Assembly: GCA_036402175.1 (NCBI GenBank)
Contig: DASWTK010000052.1
Coordinates: forward strand, 42,283-106,282
Origin: DASPKM01 sp036402175
GTDB lineage: Bacteria; Bacteroidota; Bacteroidia; Chitinophagales; Chitinophagaceae
Length of the DNA stretch: 64,000 bases
Direction of reading: 5' to 3'
The notes beneath the pieces are model-generated. The model had not been told where the DNA came from. It did not search any database and was given only the letters and a program-made list of their open reading frames with translations. A program made the translations under genes and the position numbers. Shown piece by piece: positions 52,771 through 61,899 of the stretch (within the stretch, counting starts at the first letter, position 1; every line of letters starts with the position of its first letter).

Positions 52771-55700
52771 ATGGCTTTACCTCATCTCATTAAATATGTA
52801 TACACCAATGGAACGGATGAAGTGATCCGCAGAGGGAAGAAGATTCATGCCATTGGATTTGTTGAACTGATTGAATATGATGAGCTGATGGACAGCATCA
52901 GTTTCCGTGTTCGTGATGATAGTTATTCTACTTACTACCGTGTAAGCATTCAGAAATTTAAAGATCCCAAAACACTTTCGGTCCGTTGCAGTTGTCCTTA
53001 CAACCTGGGTGATATTTGCCGGCACGAAGCCGCGGCCCTGATACAGCTGCAGGAAATGCTGGACAAAAACCAGTTAAAGGCCGAGGAGGTAGAATACGAC
53101 CAGCGCCATACGGTGGTTAAGATGAAATACATTGATCTGAAAACCATTCGTGTGCTTTGCAGCCCCGAAGTGCTCACCGAAGCCGAGAATTACCTGCGGA
53201 CACAAAAGGCGATCATCGATTTCGCGAAAGATGAGGTGGTCAAAGCAACGGTTCCCTTAAATGATACTGAATATAAGGTGGTGATCAGGAAGAATGAAGA
53301 GCGGAACCTGGATACCAGTTGTGATTATGTTGACACCGATCATCCCCTTTGCCTGCCGAAAGTGATTGTACTGATTCAGTTATTGCAGGCATACGGACCT
53401 TATTATTTTGATAATATCCGCAACTGGGATAAAGAGAAAAATAAATTGCTCGAGGCCTATGGGTATACGCTCAGTGATGACCTCAACGGGAAATTTGAAT
53501 TCACTTATAAGGACGGCAAACCATTTTTGCGTGTTCTGGATACATCCATAAAGCGCATCAATCCACTTGAAACCGCAAGGCGCAAGCAGCCTGAACCTGA
53601 ATTGGTGGTTCAGGAACTGAATGCAGAAGGCGAACCGGAAGAACAAACCGCCGCCTCAATGAGCAAGGTGGGCATTGTATTTAATTTCAATCATCAGAAT
53701 TTCCCCGGCTTTCAGCTTGAAGCAATAACCGGCGAAACCAATGAAGAGAACAGCTCGTTTGTTGGGAAAGTAGAAAAGCTTGACCTTACAAAGTTCATTG
53801 ACCTTGCAACATATTCCGATTCAGACAAACAACTCATCACAAGTCTGCGTAAGCTGCAGGATACAGAGGTCACAAAATATCTTAATCGCAACTCACCTTT
53901 CAGCGGTATATGGGAAAATATCATTCATCATGAAACGGATGACATGCCGGACGAAACCAGGCAACTGGTGATAGAGTTCATGCATCCCAAGCTAAAAAAA
54001 TTATATACAGAGGTTAATACAAGTCCGCTTGTATTCTATCTGAACGGCAAGAAGACGCTGAAGACCGAACACCTCAAACCGCTGATGCTGCAACCCGAGA
54101 CACTTGTACCCCAGTTTGCAGTAGCGCCGGATAAAGATGGGGTTGCGGTAACCTGCCATGTTTCCATCCAGGGATTGAATGTGGATGTTGCAGAGAACAA
54201 ACTGAACGGATCGCTTTTGTTTTTTTACAATGGATCATTGTATCAATGGCAGAACGAAGCGGATGTATTGCTGGCGCAAAAATTTTTGCCCGACGGAAAG
54301 GTGAAGTTTGATAATGAAGACTGGCCAAAACAACTTCAGCAATTTGTTCTCCCACTCACCAGGAATTATCACGTGAAGTTTGATAAAGCGCTGATCAATG
54401 AAGTGAAAGAAGGCGAACCCGAAAAGAAAGTGATGCTGCAGGAAAAAGGCGAGTACCTTCTGTTCCAGCCGGTATTTACTTACAAGGGTTATGAAACCAG
54501 GCCGGGTGGAAAAGATGAACTTGTTATACCTCACGATGGCAAAGTGCTGATGGTAAAACGCGATAAGGGTTCAGAACTTCAATTCATCAAGAAACTGGAA
54601 TCGCTTCATTCTCATTTTATTCATCCCGAAGGCGCGTTAAGCCTGGCATTGAAGGGAACGGAAGTGCTGAAGAACAATTGGTTCTTTCTGTTTGTGGATG
54701 CCATGAAGGAAATGAAGGTGCCGGTCCTTGGATTCGATGCATTAAAGAATTTCCGTTTCAATACTGCCAAACCGCAAACGAAGGTTTATATCAGCAGTCA
54801 TACCGATTGGTTCGACGCGAAGGTGGATATAGTTTTTGGCGATCAGAAAGTAACCATCGCCGACGTAAAAAAGGCGCTATCAAACAAACAGCAGGTTGTG
54901 CAGCTGGGCGACGGAACGCTGGGTGTATTACCCGAAGAATGGATAAAGAAATATTCCTTACTGTTCAGGGTAGGCGAAAGCAGGCAAAACCAGCTCCGCT
55001 TATCTAAATACCACCTGAGTGTGGTAGACGAGCTTTACGAAAACAGGGATGAGGAAGAACTGATCGTTCAGCTTGAAGAAAAATACGAGCAGCTACGGAA
55101 ATTCAAAACAATAAAGGAAATACCTGTTCCCGAACATCTTGAACATGTATTGAGACCATACCAGATCCACGGCTTTCACTGGCTAAATTATCTGCGTGAG
55201 ATTGGATGGGGCGGCATTCTTGCCGATGATATGGGTTTGGGTAAAACCGTTCAGGCACTGAGTTACCTGCAGCATTATGCTGAGGAGAATAACCAGCTGA
55301 AGGCATTGGTGGTTTGTCCTACCACTCTGATATTTAACTGGGAGAATGAAATCAGGAAATTCACACCAACGCTTACCTATCATATTCATCATGGTGGCGA
55401 CAGAACACGTGTGAAAGATAAATTTGAACAGGTTAACGTTGTGATCACAACTTACGGCACACTCCGAAGTGATATCAAGATGCTGGCCGATATGCAGTTT
55501 GATTATGTTGTGCTGGATGAATCGCAGGCAATCAAGAATCCTGCGAGCAAAGTTGCAAGGGCAGCCTGTTTACTGAAAGCAAGGAATCGCATATGCATGA
55601 GTGGTACACCACTGCAGAATAACACATTTGATATTTTCGCGCAGATGCACTTCCTGAACCCTGGCATGCTGGGAAGCATGGATTTTTTCAGGCAGGAGTT

Positions 55701-56538
55701 CGCAATCCCGATCGATAAGTTTGGCGAACAGGACAGAAAAGATCATCTCCGGAAATTATTGTATCCCTTCATCCTTCGCCGTACGAAAGAACAGGTTGCG
55801 CGGGATCTGCCCGACAAAACTGAAACAATCCTGTTTTGTGAAATGGAGAAGGAGCAGCGTGAAATTTACGACGCGTACAGGAATGACTTCCGCGATAAGA
55901 TCCTGGGGACAATTGAACAGCAGGGAATTCAGCGTTCGCAGCTCACCATATTACAGGGATTAATGAAACTTCGCCAGATCTGCGATTCACCCGCTATTCT
56001 GAATGAAACAGAAAAATTCCCTAATCACTCTATAAAGCTTGAGGAGCTGGGAAGAGAAATAACTGAAAACATAAGTAACCACAAGGCGCTTGTTTTCTCC
56101 CAATTTCTCGGGATGCTTGCTTTGATCAGAGAAAAATTGAAAGAGCTGGGGGTTGACTACGAATATTTCGACGGAAGCACGTCGGCGCCTGACCGTGAAA
56201 AAGCGATCCGTCGTTTCCAGGACGATCAGAACTGCAGGGTTTTCCTGATATCATTGAAGGCTGGTGGTGTTGGTTTGAACCTGACCGCTGCCGATTATGT
56301 TTACATTGTTGATCCGTGGTGGAATCCGGCGGTTGAGCAGCAGGCCATTGACCGTACTCACCGTATCGGGCAAACGAAGAATATCTTTGCCTACCGAATG
56401 ATATGCAAGGATACAATAGAAGATAAAATACTCCAGCTGCAGGATAAGAAGCGTAATCTTGCCAAAGACCTGATCACCGATGATGAAGGATTTGTGAAGT
56501 CGCTCACCAGGGAAGACGTTGAATACCTTTTTGGTTAA
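52771..56538 (+). CDS. SWIM zinc finger SNF2-family DEAD/DEAH helicase
   Basis: About 1255 residues from ATG 52771 (an alternative start at 52705 adds 22 residues). A SWIM zinc finger (CSCPYNLGDICRHEA) lies near residue 75, followed by a long bacterial SNF2-associated region. The SNF2 ATPase has Walker A DDMGLGKT (about base 55225), the DEAH-equivalent DESQ, SGTPLQNN, and the helicase C-terminal lobe with SLKAGGVGLNLTAADYV and DRTHRIGQ. It is a DNA translocase likely remodelling protein-nucleic-acid complexes, perhaps at RNA polymerase as for RapA-like proteins. No nuclease or methylase neighbour, so a defence role is not supported. Confidence 0.93.
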   Translation: MALPHLIKYVYTNGTDEVIRRGKKIHAIGFVELIEYDELMDSISFRVRDDSYSTYYRVSIQKFKDPKTLSVRCSCPYNLGDICRHEAAALIQLQEMLDKNQLKAEEVEYDQRHTVVKMKYIDLKTIRVLCSPEVLTEAENYLRTQKAIIDFAKDEVVKATVPLNDTEYKVVIRKNEERNLDTSCDYVDTDHPLCLPKVIVLIQLLQAYGPYYFDNIRNWDKEKNKLLEAYGYTLSDDLNGKFEFTYKDGKPFLRVLDTSIKRINPLETARRKQPEPELVVQELNAEGEPEEQTAASMSKVGIVFNFNHQNFPGFQLEAITGETNEENSSFVGKVEKLDLTKFIDLATYSDSDKQLITSLRKLQDTEVTKYLNRNSPFSGIWENIIHHETDDMPDETRQLVIEFMHPKLKKLYTEVNTSPLVFYLNGKKTLKTEHLKPLMLQPETLVPQFAVAPDKDGVAVTCHVSIQGLNVDVAENKLNGSLLFFYNGSLYQWQNEADVLLAQKFLPDGKVKFDNEDWPKQLQQFVLPLTRNYHVKFDKALINEVKEGEPEKKVMLQEKGEYLLFQPVFTYKGYETRPGGKDELVIPHDGKVLMVKRDKGSELQFIKKLESLHSHFIHPEGALSLALKGTEVLKNNWFFLFVDAMKEMKVPVLGFDALKNFRFNTAKPQTKVYISSHTDWFDAKVDIVFGDQKVTIADVKKALSNKQQVVQLGDGTLGVLPEEWIKKYSLLFRVGESRQNQLRLSKYHLSVVDELYENRDEEELIVQLEEKYEQLRKFKTIKEIPVPEHLEHVLRPYQIHGFHWLNYLREIGWGGILADDMGLGKTVQALSYLQHYAEENNQLKALVVCPTTLIFNWENEIRKFTPTLTYHIHHGGDRTRVKDKFEQVNVVITTYGTLRSDIKMLADMQFDYVVLDESQAIKNPASKVARAACLLKARNRICMSGTPLQNNTFDIFAQMHFLNPGMLGSMDFFRQEFAIPIDKFGEQDRKDHLRKLLYPFILRRTKEQVARDLPDKTETILFCEMEKEQREIYDAYRNDFRDKILGTIEQQGIQRSQLTILQGLMKLRQICDSPAILNETEKFPNHSIKLEELGREITENISNHKALVFSQFLGMLALIREKLKELGVDYEYFDGSTSAPDREKAIRRFQDDQNCRVFLISLKAGGVGLNLTAADYVYIVDPWWNPAVEQQAIDRTHRIGQTKNIFAYRMICKDTIEDKILQLQDKKRNLAKDLITDDEGFVKSLTREDVEYLFG

Positions 56539-56559
56539 GTGAACCTGAAACAGTTGCAA

Positions 56560-57666
56560 ATGAAACCGAGTTTCAGATGGTTGCTTTTATTGCTGTTATA
56601 CGGCAATACATTACCTGCGCAGGAACTGATCGTCAATGGCGGTTTCGAGCATGAGAATATTTGCATAGAATACGAACAAACCTGCAGCCCCGAAGGATGG
56701 CGCAACACTGCTCACCTGCCGTTCGGTTACCAGCGCCAGCCGATAAAAGGTTTTACCGGCGAACACTATCTTCCTATGGTAGTTGAAGACCTGGGAGTCT
56801 CCAATTTCAGAACATACTGGCAAACGAGGCTGAGGTGCCCGTTGCAGAAGAACATTACTTATAAGATCAGTTTTTACGCGAACGCGCTTGGCGCAAAATT
56901 CATTGAAAGCAATCTTGCATTGTACTTCTCACCTGTGGAGGTAAAGCAAATGCGCGTGTGGCCGATAAAGGTCCAGTCCGTAGTCAGCATCACTTCACAC
57001 AATATCACCGAAATCAAAAAGTCTGACTGGCTTAAAGTATCTATTGAATACACTGCAAAGGGGGATGAGCAGTTTCTGGCGGTGGGTAATTTCAATACCG
57101 ACCAGGAAATGCAGAAGCACAAAAGACCCAAATCGCAGAAGGTCATTTATTGCGTCGATGACCTGTCTTTAACGCAGGCAGGCGATACGGTCATTTGTGA
57201 ACCAAAAGAGGAAGTGCTGGAATGGCTTTCGGTGAGGTTGCGGCATACTCCCGTGAACCAGCAACCCCGGATAGTTAAAAAAACACCCATTGCCATAGAG
57301 CAACCAACGCCTGCTCCTACCCGGATCGACACCCTGGTGTTGCCGGACGTTTTGTTCAGATTTGACAGCGGAAGTCTTACGCCAGCGGCTTCTTACATCC
57401 TGGATACCATTGCTGACAGGCTCCGGAATGTCACTTACAAAAGGATCCGGATTGAAGGTCATACCGATAGCCTGGGGTCCGACGACTATAACCTTGACCT
57501 TTCGGGCAAACGCGCGCGCTCGGTCATGCAATATTTTATCGGAAAAGGCATTAATAATAGAGTGATCGGGGCGGAAGGAAAGGGCGAGCATTACCCGGTT
57601 GCCACCAATAGTTCCGATGAAGGGCGAAGAAAGAACAGGAGAGTCGAAATTCTGGTGGAATATTAG
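56560..57666 (+). CDS. OmpA-family outer-membrane protein with N-terminal jelly-roll-like domain
   Basis: About 368 residues from the ATG at 56560; a GTG at 56539 immediately after the helicase stop is the longer option. A signal peptide (MKPSFRWLLLLLLYGNTLPAQ) precedes an N-terminal domain starting ELIVNGGFEHEN, typical of beta-sandwich binding modules. The C-terminal OmpA domain (FRFDSGSLTPAAS, RIRIEGHTDSLGSDDYNLDLS, GKRARSVMQYF, RRKNRRVEILV) should bind peptidoglycan. It links the cell wall to a surface or periplasmic ligand. It lies 21 nt after the helicase gene. Confidence 0.88.
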   Translation: MKPSFRWLLLLLLYGNTLPAQELIVNGGFEHENICIEYEQTCSPEGWRNTAHLPFGYQRQPIKGFTGEHYLPMVVEDLGVSNFRTYWQTRLRCPLQKNITYKISFYANALGAKFIESNLALYFSPVEVKQMRVWPIKVQSVVSITSHNITEIKKSDWLKVSIEYTAKGDEQFLAVGNFNTDQEMQKHKRPKSQKVIYCVDDLSLTQAGDTVICEPKEEVLEWLSVRLRHTPVNQQPRIVKKTPIAIEQPTPAPTRIDTLVLPDVLFRFDSGSLTPAASYILDTIADRLRNVTYKRIRIEGHTDSLGSDDYNLDLSGKRARSVMQYFIGKGINNRVIGAEGKGEHYPVATNSSDEGRRKNRRVEILVEY

Positions 57667-57842
57667 AAAGATCCTGGTTGGGCTGATATCGCGGATTTAA
57701 GACGCAGACGCGAGCCCCGCATAAACTTTTTTGTCATGAAAACAGCTGATTGTTTCAAATCGGGATATTTTTTACCGCCGGTACAAGTTTTCCTGCATTC
57801 GCTCGTCAAATAGGTACTTTTAATACCCCCATTCAACCAGAT

Positions 57843-60731
57843 ATGAGAAAATTATTCCTGCTTCTCCTTCTTTTTGGTGCTGCGTATTCGGCCAGCAGCC
57901 AGGCCATTGGCACCATAAAAGGCAAAGTGACCGACTCACTTGCAAAGCAGGACCTCAGCGAAGCTACTGTCTCCGTTCTGCTCTCGAAAGATTCAACACC
58001 TGTAACATTTTCAATAGCTGACAACAAAGGTATTTTCCAGATAAAGAATCTCGATACCGGCTCATTCCGGCTCCTGGTAACATTTCAGGGGTACAGGCCT
58101 TTCAGTAAAACCTTCATGATCACTAAGAACTTCAAGGATATTGATTTTGGTACGATCTACATGGATAAGCAAAGTGTAATGCTGGATGAAGTTGTGGTTG
58201 AAAGACCTCCGATCAGCATTAAAAAAGATACGGTTGAATTCAGCGCGGGATCGTTCAGGACAAAGCCTAACTCATCGGCCGAGGACCTGTTGAAGAAACT
58301 TCCGGGAGTGCAGGTCGACAAGGAAGGGAATGTTAAGGCTCAGGGCGAAGACGTGCAAAAGGTTTATGTAGATGGAAAGGAGTTCTTTGGCAACGATCCA
58401 AAACTTGCCACAAAGAATATCACTGCCGATATGATTGAATCGGTGCAGGTATTTGACGACATGAGCGACCAGGCAAAATTTACGCGGATTGATGATGGCA
58501 GTCGTGCAAAGACCATCAACATCAAACTAAAGAAGGATAAGCGCAAGGGATATTTCGGACGTGTACTTGCGGGAATGGGCTCAGACGACAGGTATGAAAC
58601 CAGTATCAGCTTTAACAGGTTCAATGGCGACAGGCGGATTTCGGTGCTTGCGGCATCGAATAACCTGAATAAGCAGGGCTTTTCTTTTTCTGATATCGTG
58701 AGTTCAATGGGTGGTTTTGGAGCAAGGGGTGGTTTCGGAAGCGGGGGCAGTGGCGGTGGTGGTTTCGGCGGCGGTGGAATGCGTTTTTCGGGCATGCCTG
58801 GCGGATTTGGCGGCGGTGGCGGAAGCAATGGGATTTCAAAAACATTATCATCTGGTATAAATTATTCCGATAAGTGGGGTACGAAGATGGATGTATCTGG
58901 CAGCTATTTTTATTCAACAAGTGATACGCGTTCGGACCGGAGCAGTCTTCGCCAGAGTTTTTTTGACGGCGACTCCATTACATATCAGAACCAGGAAACG
59001 ATCGGCAGAACAAAGAACCAGAATCACAGGATGAACCTGAGGATGGAATATTATATAGATTCCATGAATTCGATCTTGTACACTCCCACTTTCACTGTTC
59101 AGCATTCAGAAAATGAAAGCAGGGATACCATCTCTACGCGATCGATAAAACCAGGGCAGGATTTCCTGGCGCTGCAGGGAACAACAAGAAACGCGAATCA
59201 ACGCGACGGATTGAACCTGAACAATAATCTTTTGTACCGTCACAAATTCGGAAAGCAGGGAAGGACCTTTACGCTCGGGATCAATAATTCAATTAATCGC
59301 AGTGAAGGTGAGGGAATCAACTTCGCGCCTTATATATTTTATAACCCCGACAATTCGATTGCCGAGTACCGTTATCTTGATCTGAAAACTTTCCAGGATA
59401 CACGCTCAAACAACAATGTTGTGAGTTCTTCTTATACAGAGCCAATTGGCCGTAATAAGATCGTTGAACTGAATTATGCTTATACCGATAACCATAGCAG
59501 TTCTGACAGGAAGGCGTTTGATTTTGATACCACATCGGGGCAGTACAGCAAGGTGAATCCAACACAAACAAACTATTTTGAAACTGATTATTTGTCGCAT
59601 CGCTTTGGAGGAAACTTTCGCGTACAGACTGTGAAATACAATTTTCAGTTGGGAATGGGCGTGCAGTTATCGGAGCTGACCAATTTCAGTCAGCGAAAGA
59701 GAATTAATAACTCCGATACGATCATCAATACAAAACAGGACTTTAAGAACTTTTTTCCTACAGCCAATTTCAATTACAACTTTGCGAAAACAAAAACGCT
59801 GCGGATAAACTATCGGGGCCGTACCAACCAGCCCAGCATTTCGCAATTGCAGGACGTCCCGGATTATTCTGATCCATTGTATGTGCGTACCGGTAATCCT
59901 GGTCTGAAGCAGGAATTCAGCAACAGCATTGGAGTAAATTATAACTCATTTAATATCGCCACATTCAGATTCGTATCTGCAAACATCAGGTTTGAACAGA
60001 CATCCAACAAGATCGTAAGCAGCCTTGATACACTGGGACGTGGGGTTCAGCTATCCCGTCCTGTGAACATGAACGGCGCTTTCAGTACTTCTTCATTCAT
60101 TACACTCGGATTTCCTTTGAAGGGTAAATTGAAGGGGAGTAATTTCAACTTCAACAATTCGATTTCTTATAACCGCGAGATCAACCTGCTGAATAAGCAG
60201 AAAAATGTACTGAACAATATTGCGTTGACGCAAACAGTGGGCATTAATATCGATATCAAGCAGCGATTTAATATGGGATTGAATGCGTCGGTCTCATTTA
60301 ACAGGGCAACCTATTCTATTCAAAAGAGCCTGAATACCGATTATCTTACTCAAACCTATTCGGCCGACGTAAGTTATACCACCAAATTCAATACAGTCAT
60401 TTCAACTGATTTTGATTATTATCTGAATACTGGTCGTGCTGAAGGATTCAACCAATCGCTTCCTTTATGGAATGCCTATATAGCACAACAGATATTCAAG
60501 AAGAAGAATGGCGAGATCAGATTGTCGGTAAATGACATACTTGACCAGAACGAAAGCATCAGTCGTTCTGTGAGTGAGAATTATATTGTAGACACCCGCA
60601 CAATGGTGCTCAAGAGATACTTCATGCTTACTTTCATATACAACCTTAACAGAGCAGGCAACCAGCAGAAAGGAATGCAGATCCCAAGGCAATTCCAGCG
60701 GCAGGTAGACAAGATAAGGGTAACTCAATAA
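57843..60731 (+). CDS. Outer-membrane beta-barrel protein with carboxypeptidase-regulatory N-terminus
   Basis: About 962 residues from the ATG at 57843, which gives the signal peptide MRKLFLLLLLFGAAYSASSQ. Residues ~22-110 form a CarboxypepD_reg-like domain (GTIKGKVTDSLAKQDLSEAT). A plug-like region follows (LLKKLPGVQVDKEGNVKAQG, KVYVDGKEFFGNDPKLATKN), then a large beta-barrel of the TonB-receptor-related OMP_b-brl_3 type. Within the barrel's first loops is a ~60-residue glycine-rich stretch (about bases 58710-58830). It probably imports or exports a surface ligand. A paralogue starts 1.2 kb downstream. Confidence 0.9.
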   Translation: MRKLFLLLLLFGAAYSASSQAIGTIKGKVTDSLAKQDLSEATVSVLLSKDSTPVTFSIADNKGIFQIKNLDTGSFRLLVTFQGYRPFSKTFMITKNFKDIDFGTIYMDKQSVMLDEVVVERPPISIKKDTVEFSAGSFRTKPNSSAEDLLKKLPGVQVDKEGNVKAQGEDVQKVYVDGKEFFGNDPKLATKNITADMIESVQVFDDMSDQAKFTRIDDGSRAKTINIKLKKDKRKGYFGRVLAGMGSDDRYETSISFNRFNGDRRISVLAASNNLNKQGFSFSDIVSSMGGFGARGGFGSGGSGGGGFGGGGMRFSGMPGGFGGGGGSNGISKTLSSGINYSDKWGTKMDVSGSYFYSTSDTRSDRSSLRQSFFDGDSITYQNQETIGRTKNQNHRMNLRMEYYIDSMNSILYTPTFTVQHSENESRDTISTRSIKPGQDFLALQGTTRNANQRDGLNLNNNLLYRHKFGKQGRTFTLGINNSINRSEGEGINFAPYIFYNPDNSIAEYRYLDLKTFQDTRSNNNVVSSSYTEPIGRNKIVELNYAYTDNHSSSDRKAFDFDTTSGQYSKVNPTQTNYFETDYLSHRFGGNFRVQTVKYNFQLGMGVQLSELTNFSQRKRINNSDTIINTKQDFKNFFPTANFNYNFAKTKTLRINYRGRTNQPSISQLQDVPDYSDPLYVRTGNPGLKQEFSNSIGVNYNSFNIATFRFVSANIRFEQTSNKIVSSLDTLGRGVQLSRPVNMNGAFSTSSFITLGFPLKGKLKGSNFNFNNSISYNREINLLNKQKNVLNNIALTQTVGINIDIKQRFNMGLNASVSFNRATYSIQKSLNTDYLTQTYSADVSYTTKFNTVISTDFDYYLNTGRAEGFNQSLPLWNAYIAQQIFKKKNGEIRLSVNDILDQNESISRSVSENYIVDTRTMVLKRYFMLTFIYNLNRAGNQQKGMQIPRQFQRQVDKIRVTQ

Positions 60732-60765
60732 CTTCTCCGGTACAATGAACAGGCACCAATAAAAA

Positions 60766-60785
60766 GCCTCGCCCGGGGGCGAGGC
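60766..60785 (-). terminator. Hairpin with minus-strand T run
   Basis: A perfect 9-bp stem GCCTCGCCC / GGGCGAGGC with a 2-nt loop. The five A at 60761-60765 give a T run only for minus-strand transcripts, so it fits a gene at 60845-61012 read leftwards rather than the upstream barrel gene. Confidence 0.75.
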
Positions 60786-60844
60786 CAGCACATACTAGTG
60801 GTTTCAGAGGTAAGTGCTAAGAGTTATGATTAGCCGAAAGCCAA

Positions 60845-61012
60845 TTAATGAAATTTGCGTTTATATACCGAAGGATTACCCAACGGAGATTTACCTGATA
60901 AAACTACGGTGAACAGGCTCTTTACAAACCGGGCCAGGTTTGGGGAAGGCTTATAGAGATCCCTGAAGATCTTTGCCTTATGTGTATCAAAGTACATGTT
61001 ATTCTTTTCCAT
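60845..61012 (-). CDS. Possible small protein, 55 residues
   Basis: Reading from the ATG at 61012 gives a basic 55-residue protein starting MEKNNMYFDTHKAKIFRDLY; an upstream in-frame start at 61054 adds 14 residues. Support comes from the terminator 60 bases downstream on the same strand. No signal peptide, membrane helix or known domain is visible, and I find no clear promoter. The remaining bases 61055-61165 hold nothing else I recognise. Confidence 0.45.
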   Translation of the reverse strand: MEKNNMYFDTHKAKIFRDLYKPSPNLARFVKSLFTVVLSGKSPLGNPSVYKRKFH

Positions 61013-61165
61013 TGATATTGGGATTAGGTATTTAATGCGATCAATACAAAACAACGCATATTTTGCTGGTTTATTTTGCTAAAACCTGTTAAAATTCCCT
61101 GAGTTTTCACTTATTGTATAAGCGGTGGACGTGTATTACTTTTAGGCTTATAAAAATCCGCCCGA

Positions 61166-61732
61166 ATGAAGAACGTATGTTTACTCATTCTGTTATTAAC
61201 GGCATTAGAAGCATCTGCTCAGGGAGTCTTCAGCAACCATACGAATGCAGCTATTGAAAAAGTGATTCAGGATTATCCCAATCAATTCAAAAATATCAGA
61301 GGCGCGTTGCTGCTGCAAAATCAGCATACTGCCGATTATAATTCCATCATACAAATACCGGGAGCCATTTCATGCATAGTGGTAAAACCTAATTCATCCA
61401 AAACTGATGCGGTATACTGGAAAGCTGAATTGCTTGAAACAAACAGTTTCAATGAAGCCAGATCAAAGTATAAGGAATTGTACAACCAGATCAGGAATAG
61501 TATTGTAAGAATAAGAGGCGAAAAACCATACATCCTCAGCGGGCAATACGAAATGCCGGTTGAGAAGAAAAGATTTCAGACAGTTGTTTTTAACATGCTG
61601 CCATCGGTAGGTGAAATGCGTAAACTAAAAGTGCAGTTGCTGTTGTTACGACAGGGAAGTTCGTGGAAGTTAAGCGTAATTGTTTTTGACCGGGAAGATA
61701 TTACCGGCACTGAGCAAGCCATGTCGTGGTAA
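61166..61732 (+). CDS. Secreted protein of unknown function
   Basis: A 188-residue exported protein with a signal peptide ending near LEASAQ. The mature part is mixed alpha/beta with KVIQDYPNQFKNIRG, a paired ELLETNSFNEARSKYKELYNQI helix region and FQTVVFNMLPSVGEMRKLKVQLLLL. No family is recognised. It lies between the two barrel paralogues on the same strand and may be a periplasmic accessory to them, but only position suggests that. Confidence 0.65.
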   Translation: MKNVCLLILLLTALEASAQGVFSNHTNAAIEKVIQDYPNQFKNIRGALLLQNQHTADYNSIIQIPGAISCIVVKPNSSKTDAVYWKAELLETNSFNEARSKYKELYNQIRNSIVRIRGEKPYILSGQYEMPVEKKRFQTVVFNMLPSVGEMRKLKVQLLLLRQGSSWKLSVIVFDREDITGTEQAMSW

Positions 61733-61899
61733 TAAATCACTTTTAATTATCCAAATCAAACCATTCTTTTGACTCACTGGAAGGTAAGGTCCAATTGAAG
61801 AATTTAATTCTTTAACATTCATTAACCTTAAAGCAAGATTACTTAACCAGCTTTCGCCGGTAGTAAGAATATTTTCGTACTCAGACTTAAACAACTGGT

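Noticed and set aside
52771..56538. SNF2 helicase as part of an anti-phage defence system
   Set aside because: No neighbouring methylase, nuclease, DUF1998 or phospholipase-type defence genes; SWIM-SNF2 proteins of this form occur outside defence loci.
57736..57813. Short ORF before the first barrel gene
   Set aside because: About 25 codons with no recognisable features; more likely untranslated leader sequence.
58364..58828. Proline-rich antisense ORF
   Set aside because: Complement of the glycine-rich loop (GGN codons) of the barrel protein; a similar shadow occurs at 62427-62912.
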